DNA of 49,414 nucleotides from Cylindrodendrum hubeiense (lineage: Eukaryota; Ascomycota; Sordariomycetes; Hypocreales; Nectriaceae), in assembly GCA_014621425.1 (NCBI GenBank), contig JAANBB010000306.1, positions 1-49,414 on the forward strand, read 5' to 3'. Position 1 is the first letter of the stretch, and the number at the start of each line of letters is the position of its first letter. The notes beneath the pieces were generated by a model, which ran no database searches, was not told the origin of the DNA, and was given only the letters and a program-made list of their open reading frames with translations. Shown here one piece after another: positions 19,959-30,231 of the stretch. A program made the translations under genes and the position numbers.

Positions 19959-21923
19959 TCAATTCTCAATAAATTCTTCCGTCAGAGTCACCTTCCCATC
20001 AACACTTTGCCCAGGGGCGATAATGTCCCCGTTCACCAGCCTCCATCCCTTTCTCTGCAAGTCCATCCACAAATTCTTAATCTTCAACCGCACCAAGTCA
20101 CCCGCCGCTCTAGCATCTTCTGCCGAGTCGTGTCCCAACATCTTGGGTCCGGTCTCTTGCTGGATTTTTCGGTTAAGGTGTACATCCATCAGCATCTTGA
20201 GTCCGTATCGGAACGGCAAACCACCCTTGTGCGGGTAAAGCAAGACGGTGTCGATGAGGGTCGGATGAACAATGCGAACGGCGTTGAGATCGTTTTCAAG
20301 TCCGTGGCCGATCAGCGGCGTGCTGGGAGAGAGTAGAGAAAAGAGCAGATCCCGGGCGACTTCAGGCGACGAGACAATCTTGAGCTTCTTCTTAGGCTTC
20401 AGCTCGCCGTCTTCACTGCCGTACTTATCGCCAGTCTTAGTGGGCTTTGAGTAGTCGTCTGGAGTCCAAGCCTTCGCTTGGGCCATGTCCTCGGGCCAAA
20501 CACCCGAGTACCGTGAGTTGAGGTCCAGGATTTCTCCCAGTGGTCTTACCAGGACATCCAGTAGCTCCTCTCCGGTCGGCCAGGACGTCGCGGTCAACCG
20601 AATAAGCTCGATTCCATGAACCGTGTATCCCATCTCGCAGTCAAATGCCACGGCTCGGTTGGTAGGAGCAAGTGGATTTTCTGGGGTGGTGGCAAAGTTG
20701 AGAGTAGAAGCCAATCTCTTGGGGTCTGTCGTCTTATAGACATGATGATCGCTAGTGAAACAGCCGACGGAGTCTCCAACGTCTTGGCCGCAGCACTGAT
20801 ACCGCTTGGGTTGATGAGATCGATCACCAGGCGCTTTGGCGGCGATGAACGTCTTACCCCAGTGAAAGGTGCACGATCCTCCAGTTGTAAGAGCACCATC
20901 TTCCTCACGTCGTCCAGGGAAGACCTGGAAGCGTTGTTGGCAGCGGTCGCATTTCTCCCACCCTTTGGATGTCTCCACACCCTGTCGTGCTTTCTCGATG
21001 GACTCATCTGATGGAACTGTCGAAACGTATCCAAACTCGGATAGCTTGTCGACAGGGGTTAGAATCCGCTTGGTGAGTTGAAGCTCTTGAACTGGCGAGA
21101 GTCCGGTCTCGATCTTCTTGGGTGGCTCGGAGGCGTCATTCTGAGATTGTTTTTTATGCATTGCCTTCCTTCTCTCTTCTTCTCGCTCTGTTTTCCACTG
21201 GTCAACTTTCATCCGCTTGTACTGCATCACTTTGTTCTTCATAACATTCGTGTAGACTGCTGCTTTGTGGACGGCGCTGTGTTCTTCTTCGTCTAGGGCT
21301 CGAATAATGAGATCCTGTTCAGGCATGATGAGAATCTTGCCTTCGTCTTTGGCGTCCTTCTTCAGGTCTTTATTGAGACGGGAAAACTCTGAATAAAGCA
21401 TTTTAAGCAATCGGATCCGGATCTCATGACTGGCCGGGGAGCTTTTGAGAAGCCGAGGATTGAGTGATTCAGCTTTCTTGGGTTTGGGTTGCGAGGGTTT
21501 GGGGCCGGGCGAAGAGAGTGATTGGCTGCTCGATGAAAGGTGCTTTGAGCTCGAAATAGAAGAGGCAGTGGATGAGGATGGCGCCTTTCGCTTCAAAGGC
21601 GGAGGCGAGATGGGGCGAGTCGTAGATTCAATATTACTCGGGGCAGCTTTCAGTATACCGCCCAAATTGGCGCCTCTGGCTTGGACTGGCCTCTTTGAGC
21701 CTTCGGACGAAGCCGAGGCTGGGGCGGCAGCCGTCCTGGAGCGCTTTCGTGGTACTTCTTGGTTTGATGAGGTGGCCTCTAAGTTCTCGTTTCGGCTACC
21801 TGCATCTCCGGGGCCGGGTACGATCTGGACGGGAGCCTGGTCACTTTCATGGCCGAAGATGCAGTGGAAGGCTGTACAGTTGTTGCCAGCCGGGCACGGG
21901 ATGTGCTTGAGTGACAGACTCAT
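19959..21923 (-). CDS. REX3: RNA exonuclease 3 (DEDDh 3'-5' exonuclease)
   Basis: Single-exon gene, 654 residues from the ATG at 21923. Rex3-type enzymes trim 3' ends of structured RNAs such as MRP RNA, with overlap among Rex1-3. The N-terminus has a CCCH-like zinc site, CPAGNNCTAFHCIFGH (C-x5-C-x4-C-x3-H), then a long Ser/Pro/Lys-rich disordered region. A cysteine-rich module follows (KCDRCQQRF, CTFHWGK, YQCCGQDVGDSVGC), typical of the REXO1/Rex3 group. The exonuclease domain starts near residue 425: FDCEMG supplies the first Asp and Glu, HGLENDLNAV the next Asp, and GHDSAEDARAAGDL the catalytic His and last Asp. An in-frame ATG at 21998 would add 25 residues; MSLSLKHIPCP at 21923 fits the family start. 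It diverges from the lipase gene. Confidence 0.92.
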   Translation of the reverse strand: MSLSLKHIPCPAGNNCTAFHCIFGHESDQAPVQIVPGPGDAGSRNENLEATSSNQEVPRKRSRTAAAPASASSEGSKRPVQARGANLGGILKAAPSNIESTTRPISPPPLKRKAPSSSTASSISSSKHLSSSSQSLSSPGPKPSQPKPKKAESLNPRLLKSSPASHEIRIRLLKMLYSEFSRLNKDLKKDAKDEGKILIMPEQDLIIRALDEEEHSAVHKAAVYTNVMKNKVMQYKRMKVDQWKTEREEERRKAMHKKQSQNDASEPPKKIETGLSPVQELQLTKRILTPVDKLSEFGYVSTVPSDESIEKARQGVETSKGWEKCDRCQQRFQVFPGRREEDGALTTGGSCTFHWGKTFIAAKAPGDRSHQPKRYQCCGQDVGDSVGCFTSDHHVYKTTDPKRLASTLNFATTPENPLAPTNRAVAFDCEMGYTVHGIELIRLTATSWPTGEELLDVLVRPLGEILDLNSRYSGVWPEDMAQAKAWTPDDYSKPTKTGDKYGSEDGELKPKKKLKIVSSPEVARDLLFSLLSPSTPLIGHGLENDLNAVRIVHPTLIDTVLLYPHKGGLPFRYGLKMLMDVHLNRKIQQETGPKMLGHDSAEDARAAGDLVRLKIKNLWMDLQRKGWRLVNGDIIAPGQSVDGKVTLTEEFIEN

Positions 21924-23391
21924 GGTGACGAGGCGTGGGTAGATCAGGATTCCTCTTGGGCTTAGGCTGTTTTCATTGTCCCAGGATGCTGCACTCAATC
22001 GCGGGTTGGCTAAGGGCAGCTGGGAGCTGTGGAGAGCACCGGGCTATTGTGAGGTGCTATTGTGAGGCGGATGATGCGAAGCTTCGCTTTGAAGGGGGAG
22101 CGGGCAGAGAACCAGCTAGCGAGGTCGCACAGGGTGAGCAGGGCGTCACGGTGACACGGTGTAGCAGCCGGGAACAAACAGGAGCTGGCGCTCGTGATGG
22201 GTGTCGGCTCTCGATCTTTGACCTTGCATCCTTTGAGGGCCGTTGGTGGGCTTGTCCAGGAAGCTCACTATGTTCTTGAGAGGTTGAAGATGAGACAATG
22301 AATGAATGCCGCCTCAGGCAGCTTGGCCCAAGCACCAGCCAGGTACGCCAGGCCAGGGGGCGGTTGCTCCCTAGAGCTCCCCACCCATCCGTCCAGCTGC
22401 CGGGCGCCATGTGGAAATGCACCGTCAGCACAGCGACCCCGCTAAAGCCCGGCGCTACAGCGCCTGCAGCAACCTGGAGTAACACACCGAGCGAGTTGTC
22501 CGCGCCTCATCGTCATCAAAAGCAAGAGGTGAGGACAACATGACCGTATTTCGGGAGACGGGCGGTTTACAAAGGCCGCGACGATAAGCTGTGTCATATC
22601 GCAGATATAGGACTGAATACGTATTCCTCCACTGGGGCGAGAATCGACTTGCGATGTCAGACGGCTGCCCTCGTCGACATACTGGGAACACAGCAACGCG
22701 TAGACAACTTCTTTAGACACGGGTTTAGATTCTCGGGACGGGCTTCGCTATCTCACCGCGGGGTTTACCTGGAACCGTATCAGCTCCTCGCCTGATACTG
22801 CACAATGCGTGCTGGCTCGTTATAGTTGGCGCTAAGATTGCGGGCTGTTGCCATTGGCGGCGGCCCATATCGTCGACTACTGGACGGAGGATCTAGCCAT
22901 GCGGCGACGTTATCTCGGCTTTGCGTCTCAATTCCTTATCTTATGCCATAATCTGTCGGTATAAAGCCCTCTCGTTCTCCTCATCTGGTCGCGTGCCCCT
23001 CTTGATCCAGTCCCTGCCTCGTCACGCACACGAATCAAATCCAGCCTTGTTAAGGGAAGGCATCATTGCACGTACGTAATCCGACTGGCTGTGCGGACTC
23101 CTGTCACATCTCCTCCGTCTACAAGGGCTATTGTTTGGCCCAGCCCAGCGCTGCCGCAAGCCTCTTACACGTGGTGGGGGCCTGGTTGTCATTCTAGCTG
23201 CAGGCGGCCGTGGCGCAACTCTCTCCCCGAGACTCCGGTTGTTGGGGCTGCGCATCTCCTGAGCATTCGCATCGGTCGGACTTAGACGGGGCTAAAGTCC
23301 CAACTTTTTTCTCCCATTTCATTTATCTGGCCACGAGCTCCCAACTGCTTTAGCTTCTTCGCCGATCAGCGATCTTCAAGTATTCTCCATC
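21924..23391. other. Divergent intergenic region, no gene seen
   Basis: This lies between two start codons (REX3 on minus, lipase on plus) and must hold both promoters. Short open frames on both strands have no domain or splice support. Confidence 0.6.
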
Positions 23392-24873
23392 ATGACTGCG
23401 ACCGACGCGGACTTTGCCGGTGGCAGCTCCAAGGCCGATCACCTATGTGTCCTCGTCCACGGTGTAATCTACCCCAAGACCCCTGGAACCTGAAGTGCAT
23501 ACGTCATGGCTAACACATGGGGATGCTGCAGCTCTGGGGCAATCCCACCCACATGCGCAACATCGCAAAATCGCTCCGTGAACAGTATTCCAACGACGAT
23601 CTATACCTTCTCCTCGCCAAGCAGAATAGCGGCAGTTTTACCTACGATGGCATCGAGCGCGGCGGCGAGCGCGTCTGCGCCGAGATTGAGCAGCAGCTGC
23701 GCGACATCGAGAGCAGCGGCGGCAAGATCAAGAAGCTGAGCATCGTCGGATACTCGCTCGGAGGTCTGATCGCGCGCTATGCTGTCGGCTTGCTCGACGC
23801 AAAGGGCATTCTCGACACCGTCGAGTGCATGGTAAGCACAAGCAACTCGCACCCGCCCGCCACCCAACTGTGGCCGCACACCCTCAACTCCAATGCTTAC
23901 TCCAATGTGTCAGAACTTTACCACGTTTGCCTCCCCCCATCTCGGCGTCCGAACACCTCTCAAGGGGTGGCATAATCACATTTGGAACGTCCTCGGCGCC
24001 AGGACGTTGTCTATGTCTGGCCGACAGCTTTTTATGATCGACAAATTCCGCGACACCGACCGTCCGCTGCTTTCCGTTCTAGCCGACCCCAAGTCTATTT
24101 TCTTGTCGGGGTTGCGCAAGTTTAAGCGACACACGCTCTATACCAACATCGTCAACGATCGAAGCGCCGTGTACTATACGACGGGAATTCAGAAAACCGA
24201 CCCCTTCACGAAAATCGACAATGTCAAGGTCAACTTCCTCAAAGGCTACGAAGGCGTCATCCTCGACCCCAAGAACCCGGTTGCACCGCGTCCCAAGATC
24301 CGAGGCCCTGCATCCCTATCTACGGTCACCGCGGCAGCAATGACGTGGGCGAAGCGCATCCCATTCATGCTGACGGTGGCCGTATTTGTTCCAATCGGCG
24401 TGGTGGCCTTTCTCATGAACTCTGTCATTCAGACCGTCCGTAGCTCTAAGCGGATCAAGCTCCACGAGACAGGGAAGGGAGGCTTGAACATTGAGGACTA
24501 CCGAATGTCTGTCTGGATCAAGGAGATGCGCGATGAGGTCGAGCAAGCCTACGAGGCCCTCAACAACTTACAGAACCAGGAGTATCTGGCAACCGATGAC
24601 GAGGACGGAGACGAGAGTCTCAATGCCGAGGACAGGAGTTTACTCAGCCGTGAACGCAGGATGTCGATTCCCTCACAGCCAACACTCGCTCTTGCGCCGC
24701 TTCAGTTCGAGATGGTACGGAACTTGGATTCGGTGGGCTGGCGGAAGTATCCCGTCTGGATCCAGAAGGTCGGACACAGCCACGCAGCCATCATCGTGCG
24801 ATGGGAGAAGAAGGAGTTTGAAGAGGGGTTTGTGGTGTTGGGACACTTCGTCAAAGAAGAATTTCTGGTTTAG
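23392..24873 (+). CDS. DUF676-type putative serine esterase/lipase (ROG1-like)
   Basis: Exons 23392-23463, 23532-23831 and 23914-24873 give 443 residues; introns are 68 and 82 nt, both phase 0. This is an alpha/beta hydrolase of the DUF676 group, which includes yeast Rog1, a monoacylglycerol lipase. The first splice rebuilds VLVHGLWGNPTHM, the usual first strand and oxyanion loop. The nucleophile elbow is IVGYSLGGLIARYA, with Ser at about 99, and FASPHLGVRTPL follows. The C-terminal VGHSHAAIIVRW probably carries the catalytic His. A hydrophobic helix (FMLTVAVFVPIGVVAFLMN) suggests attachment to a membrane or lipid droplet. The acidic stretch around DDEDGDE is linker. Substrate cannot be read from sequence. 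Confidence 0.9.
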
Positions 24874-25429
24874 GGAAATGGGTTGAAACAGTGGCGCTTT
24901 ATTAGGAGTGAGCATTTCTCGTGGTGTTGACATGACTTATGCGAGCGATGTTTGTACGTGTACGGAATAGAGAGCGGGCGTTAGGTCTTTGATTGGTTCG
25001 AGGCTATAGTTCGAGGTAGCAGTTCCTGGATGTTTTCTTGGATATTATGCATGTAATTTGATCGAGAACCCATTGTCGGGTCGGAAATGGCCGATGAGTA
25101 TGACTTGTCTGGCTACAATGCCGGCATCTGACATGATGTGCCGCCGTCACCAGACAATCATCGTCAGAGACATGCAATAAATGCACGGACCGTGTCACGG
25201 GCGATGCGGCTGAAGCAACGATGACGCCTGCAATCGCATATTGCATCACGTGCCAATCGCCGCACTCTGCCCCAGATCAGCCGACAGTGTCGCGTTCCCC
25301 TCACTGGCGGCCAATCACGGAGCGGCTTCATCTGCGAGCCAGAGAAAGCCAGAGAAAAGTTCGGCCGATCGTCGAGCTCCCAATTGGCCGGCGCTGTTGT
25401 ACCGCATCCTAATCATCCGATTGAGCGAT
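24874..25429. other. Intergenic, no gene seen
   Basis: This is the 3' flank of the lipase gene and the distal promoter of UPS1. No supported open frame. Confidence 0.6.
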
Positions 25430-25875
25430 TGACTGCCTCAGACTCCTCTCTTTCCTCCTTCCTCACCCTCTCGCACCCCTGGGCTTGAGCTTGTCGAGGT
25501 CGCGAGAGCTCTCATCCCACTCTTCTTCTCTTCGTTATTATCATCTCCGTCCTATCCCCTCCCATTCTTCTCTCTCGCGGCCCGGCATCGCTGCGAGCAT
25601 TTCCTTTCCCGTCCGAGACTTGGCTTCCGGAGGTTGTACTTTTTTCGGCTCTTAAACCGAGCGTCCCGGCTCAATTTTCCACCACCAACCCCCAGCGGTT
25701 TATCCGGCCGAGCAGCAGAGCACCCGGCTCCAGCTTCAGGGCATCGACTCGAGCCCATCGCTCAGGATCGCATCGGCGACTTCTCTGAGCATATACCAAT
25801 CAGCTCAATTGGCCCCTTCGGCTCCTCGGCTCCCGTTTGTCCCCTCGCGAGCGCCTCCGCGCACCAGCCGCAACA
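25430..25875 (+). promoter_or_regulatory. Pyrimidine-rich promoter/leader of UPS1
   Basis: The plus strand is strongly C/T-rich from about 25430 (CTCTCTTTCC, TTCTTCTCTTC, TCTTCTCTCTCG) up to the UPS1 start at 25876. The pattern fits a transcription start zone and leader. Confidence 0.45.
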
Positions 25876-26568
25876 ATGGTTCTCACACACACCACCAATC
25901 ATACCTACTCTCACCCCTTCTCGATCGTCACCCTCGCCTTCTTCCTCCGATACTCCTCCCCCCAGCTCAATCCCTTTGCCGCCCATGTCATGAGCACCGA
26001 CACCATCGACAGCCATGTCGACCCCAAGACCAACCGGCTGCACACCACCCGCATCCACCTCAAGAAGAGCCGCATGCCTGCCGCCGTCTACAAGCTGCTC
26101 CCCAAGAGCGTGACTGGAGGCGGTACCGGCGACAAGGCCTCATACGTTCTCGAGACGAGTGTGGTTGATATTAAGGAGGGCTGGATGAAGTGCGAGAGTC
26201 GCAACCTCAACTTCACCGGCGTGCTGTCCATCACCGAGAAGCAGCAGTTCTACCTCCCTACGGAGAGTAGGCCTCATGCTACTAGCAACGAGACCGATGT
26301 GACAACTATGGTCGAGTTCAGGTCACGGCTTGGAGAGAAGCTTCGAGGCAGGCTGGGACAAGCCCGCGAGGATGGCTGGCTCTCTGGAGTTGGCGGGTGG
26401 GGGACGAAGGGCATCCAGCGCAGCATCGAGAGCCTGGCCTCCACAAAGACTCAGGACCAACTAGGCAAGAGCCGTGACGGTATGCGACTCGTTCTCGAGC
26501 GACTACGAAACAACGGTGTCATCAGCGTCCTCGAGGCTCTACGGAGAGAGCGCCAACAACTTGCCTGA
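25876..26568 (+). CDS. UPS1: UPS1/PRELI-family mitochondrial lipid transfer protein
   Basis: Intermembrane-space protein that with Mdm35 carries phosphatidic acid from the outer to the inner mitochondrial membrane for cardiolipin synthesis. Single exon, 230 residues. The PRELI/MSF1 domain starts at the first residue (MVLTHTTNHTYSHPFSIVTL) and continues through AFFLRYSSPQLNPFAAHV, TTRIHLKKSRMPAAVYKLLP and YVLETSVVDIKEGWMKCESR. N-terminal spacing (MVL-H, then RYSSP, HV-S-DTI) resembles yeast Ups1 more than Ups2. The C-terminus is a basic helix (GMRLVLERLRNNG). An in-frame ATG at 25837 would add 13 residues before the domain; 25876 has the better context (ACAATGG) and keeps the conserved start. 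Confidence 0.93.
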   Translation: MVLTHTTNHTYSHPFSIVTLAFFLRYSSPQLNPFAAHVMSTDTIDSHVDPKTNRLHTTRIHLKKSRMPAAVYKLLPKSVTGGGTGDKASYVLETSVVDIKEGWMKCESRNLNFTGVLSITEKQQFYLPTESRPHATSNETDVTTMVEFRSRLGEKLRGRLGQAREDGWLSGVGGWGTKGIQRSIESLASTKTQDQLGKSRDGMRLVLERLRNNGVISVLEALRRERQQLA

Positions 26569-28287
26569 TTATATCCATGGCACGGCATGGCACAGCACGA
26601 TTTAACTGTAACAACGAACGACGGACTTGGCGCAACAAGGACTTTGATCGGTGGGGCTTTGATGCCTCACCACATACCCGCATTCACGACAACGGACTAT
26701 TGTACTCATGTACTGTATTATTATATCTTCATTCTAGCACGGCGCTCAGTGTCTTTTTGATTGGGGCCACGTCTTGCGGCCTGGCAGGAGGAGGCTTGGA
26801 CCAAGCGACGGTGCTGGATCCGGCCGGTGACGAGGAGAGAACAAAAAGCGTGTGTGGACACGAATGGAGCGCTTCAAGAAAGCGTGTGGAATCCCCTCTC
26901 TTGTGATTAAGTATGAGAAAACACAAAGAATAGGAATGAAAACGGCGAATGACCAATTTAAGAACCACATCTGATCCTGTGCCTTGTTGCTGGTGATGAA
27001 AGCGGAGACTCATTGGCTGCGAAGGAGAGCTCCATATTGTAGTTCATTTACACATGAGGAACCCGGTCCATCCACCAATGACAACGACCTGCCAAGCTCA
27101 TGCCTTTTACCCCATCTGACGATCGGAGTGGCGTTCCCTTACAGCGCGTGGCGAGTTTGAGACTCGAAAAGTCGGTGGCAACTTCACAGGCAAGACTCGG
27201 CCTTTGAAGACACTCCCACCTCAGCCACGCCAAGACGAAAGTTCAAATGAAAGCACATGTAGGTAAGGCATTGATATTGATTATTCTTGGGTAGACAGGA
27301 TATTCCTTCAGTTCATGCCGTTTCCAGACTCAAAGTCAAGCATTTAATGCTTCCATATTGAACGAGACCGACGATCAAAGGTGAGAGAGCAGGTCCGACA
27401 AATTTATTATGACAATCAATCATTGCTTGGCATCGTCCCATTCCGAGTCCTCCCAGCTTTAGACTTGTGCATGGATTGCCATTCTCTCTCATATTATATA
27501 GATGGCCAGACCCCGGGTTGTTTGCACTCCCGCTCATGGCATATAGCCGACCTCGGGACACCTTCCCGGCGTCTTCGTCGACTAGCGAGTCCAGGTGCCT
27601 CTCCCAAACGCCCTAAAAGCCAAAAGCCACCCATTCGGCGATGATATCCGAGGGGCATTCCTCAACGACTCCGCAGGGCCATTTCTCCACCGCATTCATC
27701 CATGAAATGAACCAACAGGGTGGGAGGAGAAGTCTTGGGGTTGCTGGTCTCCACGCGCCTAGATGTCCTGGGGTTTGCCTTCCCCCACAGATGAGCTCAT
27801 GCCGAGACCGACCAGGTTGCTTCCCCGCAGATGAAGTGAATTAGTTTTGATGAACTGAGTACTTACGTAGCAGGAATACGCAACTATCGTGCGAGGGCGG
27901 GTGAGGGGAGAGACGGGGTTGGGCCTCGGATGTGAGACCCGGAGTATGGGGTCTCCAAGATACTGGCGCAGGCCATTTTTCCGTCTTTGGGATTCCCCAT
28001 GGGGTAAGTCTGAGCTTCTGAGGCGAAGTGAGGAGCCAGGAACTAGATTCCAATGCTCATAGTTCTCGGCATGGTTGGTGGGACTGCTTGATTCAGGCGA
28101 CCGCTCGACAATGTTTATAAACCGTCTTCCCCGGACGGTTGGAGAGGTTTGTTTGAATTAGGCATCATTCCGGGACTGACATCGCTTCCCCTCTCATCTT
28201 CACACCTCCATTATATTTAGACCAAACCATATTCTCCCCTCTTCGACAAACATTTGCAAAACCGAACCTCGAGGGCAGTCTGTGACC
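26569..28287. other. Intergenic, no gene seen
   Basis: This is 1.7 kb between UPS1 and the MFS gene, both on plus. It should hold the UPS1 3' end and the MFS promoter. Frames such as 26729-27013 minus and 27641-27844 plus lack any domain or splice support. Confidence 0.6.
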
Positions 28288-29955
28288 ATGGCCGTCAACC
28301 AGGAGAAGATTGGCGAACAACCCATGTCCGAAGCCATCGAGAGCCCCGAAAAGCTTGACGACCAGAACAATGAGGTCGCAATCTTTGAAGAGATCGATCC
28401 CGCTGAGGAGCGGGCCCTGGTTCGCAAGCTTGACCGGGTCATCATGCCCCTGATGGCTGCCGTCTACTTCTTCCAATGTGAGTTTCCCTTCATCTACGTA
28501 TAGCCTCTAAACCAGACAGAATGCTAACAGCAGCGTTTCACCAGACCTCGACAAAGGCTCCATCAACTACGCCGCCGTCTTCGGCCTCAAAGATGACCTC
28601 AAGCTCTCCGGCGAGGAGTTCTCCTGGGTCGTCTCCCTCTTCTACCTCGGCCAGCTGGCCTCCGAGTACCCAGCCGCCTACATCCTCTCCCGCTTCCACA
28701 TCACCGCCTTTGTCGGCGCCACCATCGTCGTCTGGGGCGCCGTTGAGATGACCATTGGCGCCACTCAGAACTTCCATGGCATCGCGGCTGCTCGCTTCTT
28801 CCTCGGATTCGCTGAGGCGGCTGTCTCCCCGGCCTTTGTCATCATCACCTCCAACTGGTACCGCCGCAGCGAGCACCCCATCCGTGTGGCTACGTGGATT
28901 TCCATGAACGGAATCAGCCAGATTGTCGGTGCACTTCTCATGTATGCCGTTGGCGGCGCAGACATGGCCATTGAGAGCTGGCGAGCCATCTTCCTTGTGT
29001 TCGGTGGTCTTACTGTTGCCTGTGGTATTACCTTTGTTCTCCTGATGCCCCGGGACACTACCAATGCGTGGTTCCTCAACGAGCGAGAGCGTGATATTGC
29101 GACTAGACGCCTGGCAATTGATCGGGCTACTCGCGATCGTGCTCACTTCGACAATAAGCAGATGTGGGAGGCGTTGAGTTCGCCTCTGACCTGGCTCTGC
29201 TTCATGATGGCCCTCTGCATCACCCTGACGACACCAATTCTCAAGGTACGATACTCCTGTTCCTATTTACACCTCAGTACTTGTTTCTAACATAAATAAA
29301 ACAGTTCTCCTCCCTCGTTATCAGCGGCTTCGGCTTCTCCAAGTTCCGAACCATGCTGGTCGGTCTCCCCGGTGGCGCCATCAACTTCACCACCGTCTGG
29401 CTATCCGCTCTCATCCCCCGAATGTTCCCCGGAACCCGAATCTACACTGCCATTGGCCTCACTCTTGTCCCTCTTGTTGGCTCTACTATTCTCCTGGCCC
29501 TCCCCGTCGACGCCAACGGTGGCGCTTCTTGGGGCATCGTCGCATCGACCTGGCTGGCGGCCTGCTCGTCTGCACCCTTGTGCGCTTGCGCAGGCTTGAT
29601 GGCCAGCAACGTCAAGGGAAATACCAAGAAAAGTATTGTCAGCGCTGGATTCTTCATCACTTATTGTATTGGTTGCATTGTCAGCCCTCAAGCCTGGCAG
29701 GAAGAGGATGCGCCGCGATACACCAAGGGCTGTATTCTTAGCATTGCTGCCTGGATCGCCATGTTGATTACTCTCTCGGTCTACATGGTCTTGATCAAGA
29801 GAAAAAACAGCATCCGTGATGCTAAGGCTGCTGAGGGACGTATCGAGTACCTCACCGGGTCTCAGCTTGGCGAGGGGAGCCACACGCAGATCGGTGTGTC
29901 GGTAGACTCTGATCTTACGGATCTGGGCGACAAGGGCTTCCGGTATAGCACATAG
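28288..29955 (+). CDS. MFS transporter, anion:cation symporter family (Dal5/Tna1-like)
   Basis: Plasma-membrane proton symporter of the group that in yeast takes up allantoate, nicotinate, pantothenate or biotin; the substrate cannot be assigned from sequence. Exons 28288-28477, 28545-29245 and 29305-29955 give 513 residues; introns are 67 and 59 nt, the first with a GCTAAC branch site. A hydrophilic N-terminus (about 45 residues) precedes the first helix (MPLMAAVYFFQYLDKGSINY). Family features include the Dal5-type YLDKGSINYAAVFGLKDDL, FYLGQLASEYPAAYILSRF, ARFFLGFAEAAVSPAFVIIT followed by WYRRSEHPIR, and a charged central loop (NERERDIATRRLAIDR). Length and helix pattern fit twelve membrane segments. 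It converges on the Zn2Cys6 gene 276 bp away, which may or may not regulate it. Confidence 0.93.
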
Positions 29956-30231
29956 TTTTAGTACGAGCAACAGAAATAGGAAGATTATTATTTTGTATAT
30001 ATCCTATGAATATAATGCAACTTTGAATTCGCTCCTTCAAGCTTAACAATACTGGAATGTGCCGTCGTTTGACAAAGATTATGGTGAAGTGTGTCTATAA
30101 GAACACTTATAATCCCCACACCCTATTTACACCATATGCTACGTCTCATTTGATCTATTGTATTAGAAGCCTAGTATCCGTAGCAAAGAAAAAACCCCTA
30201 AAATCGGGAGCCTGGAAGAAACACTGAATCA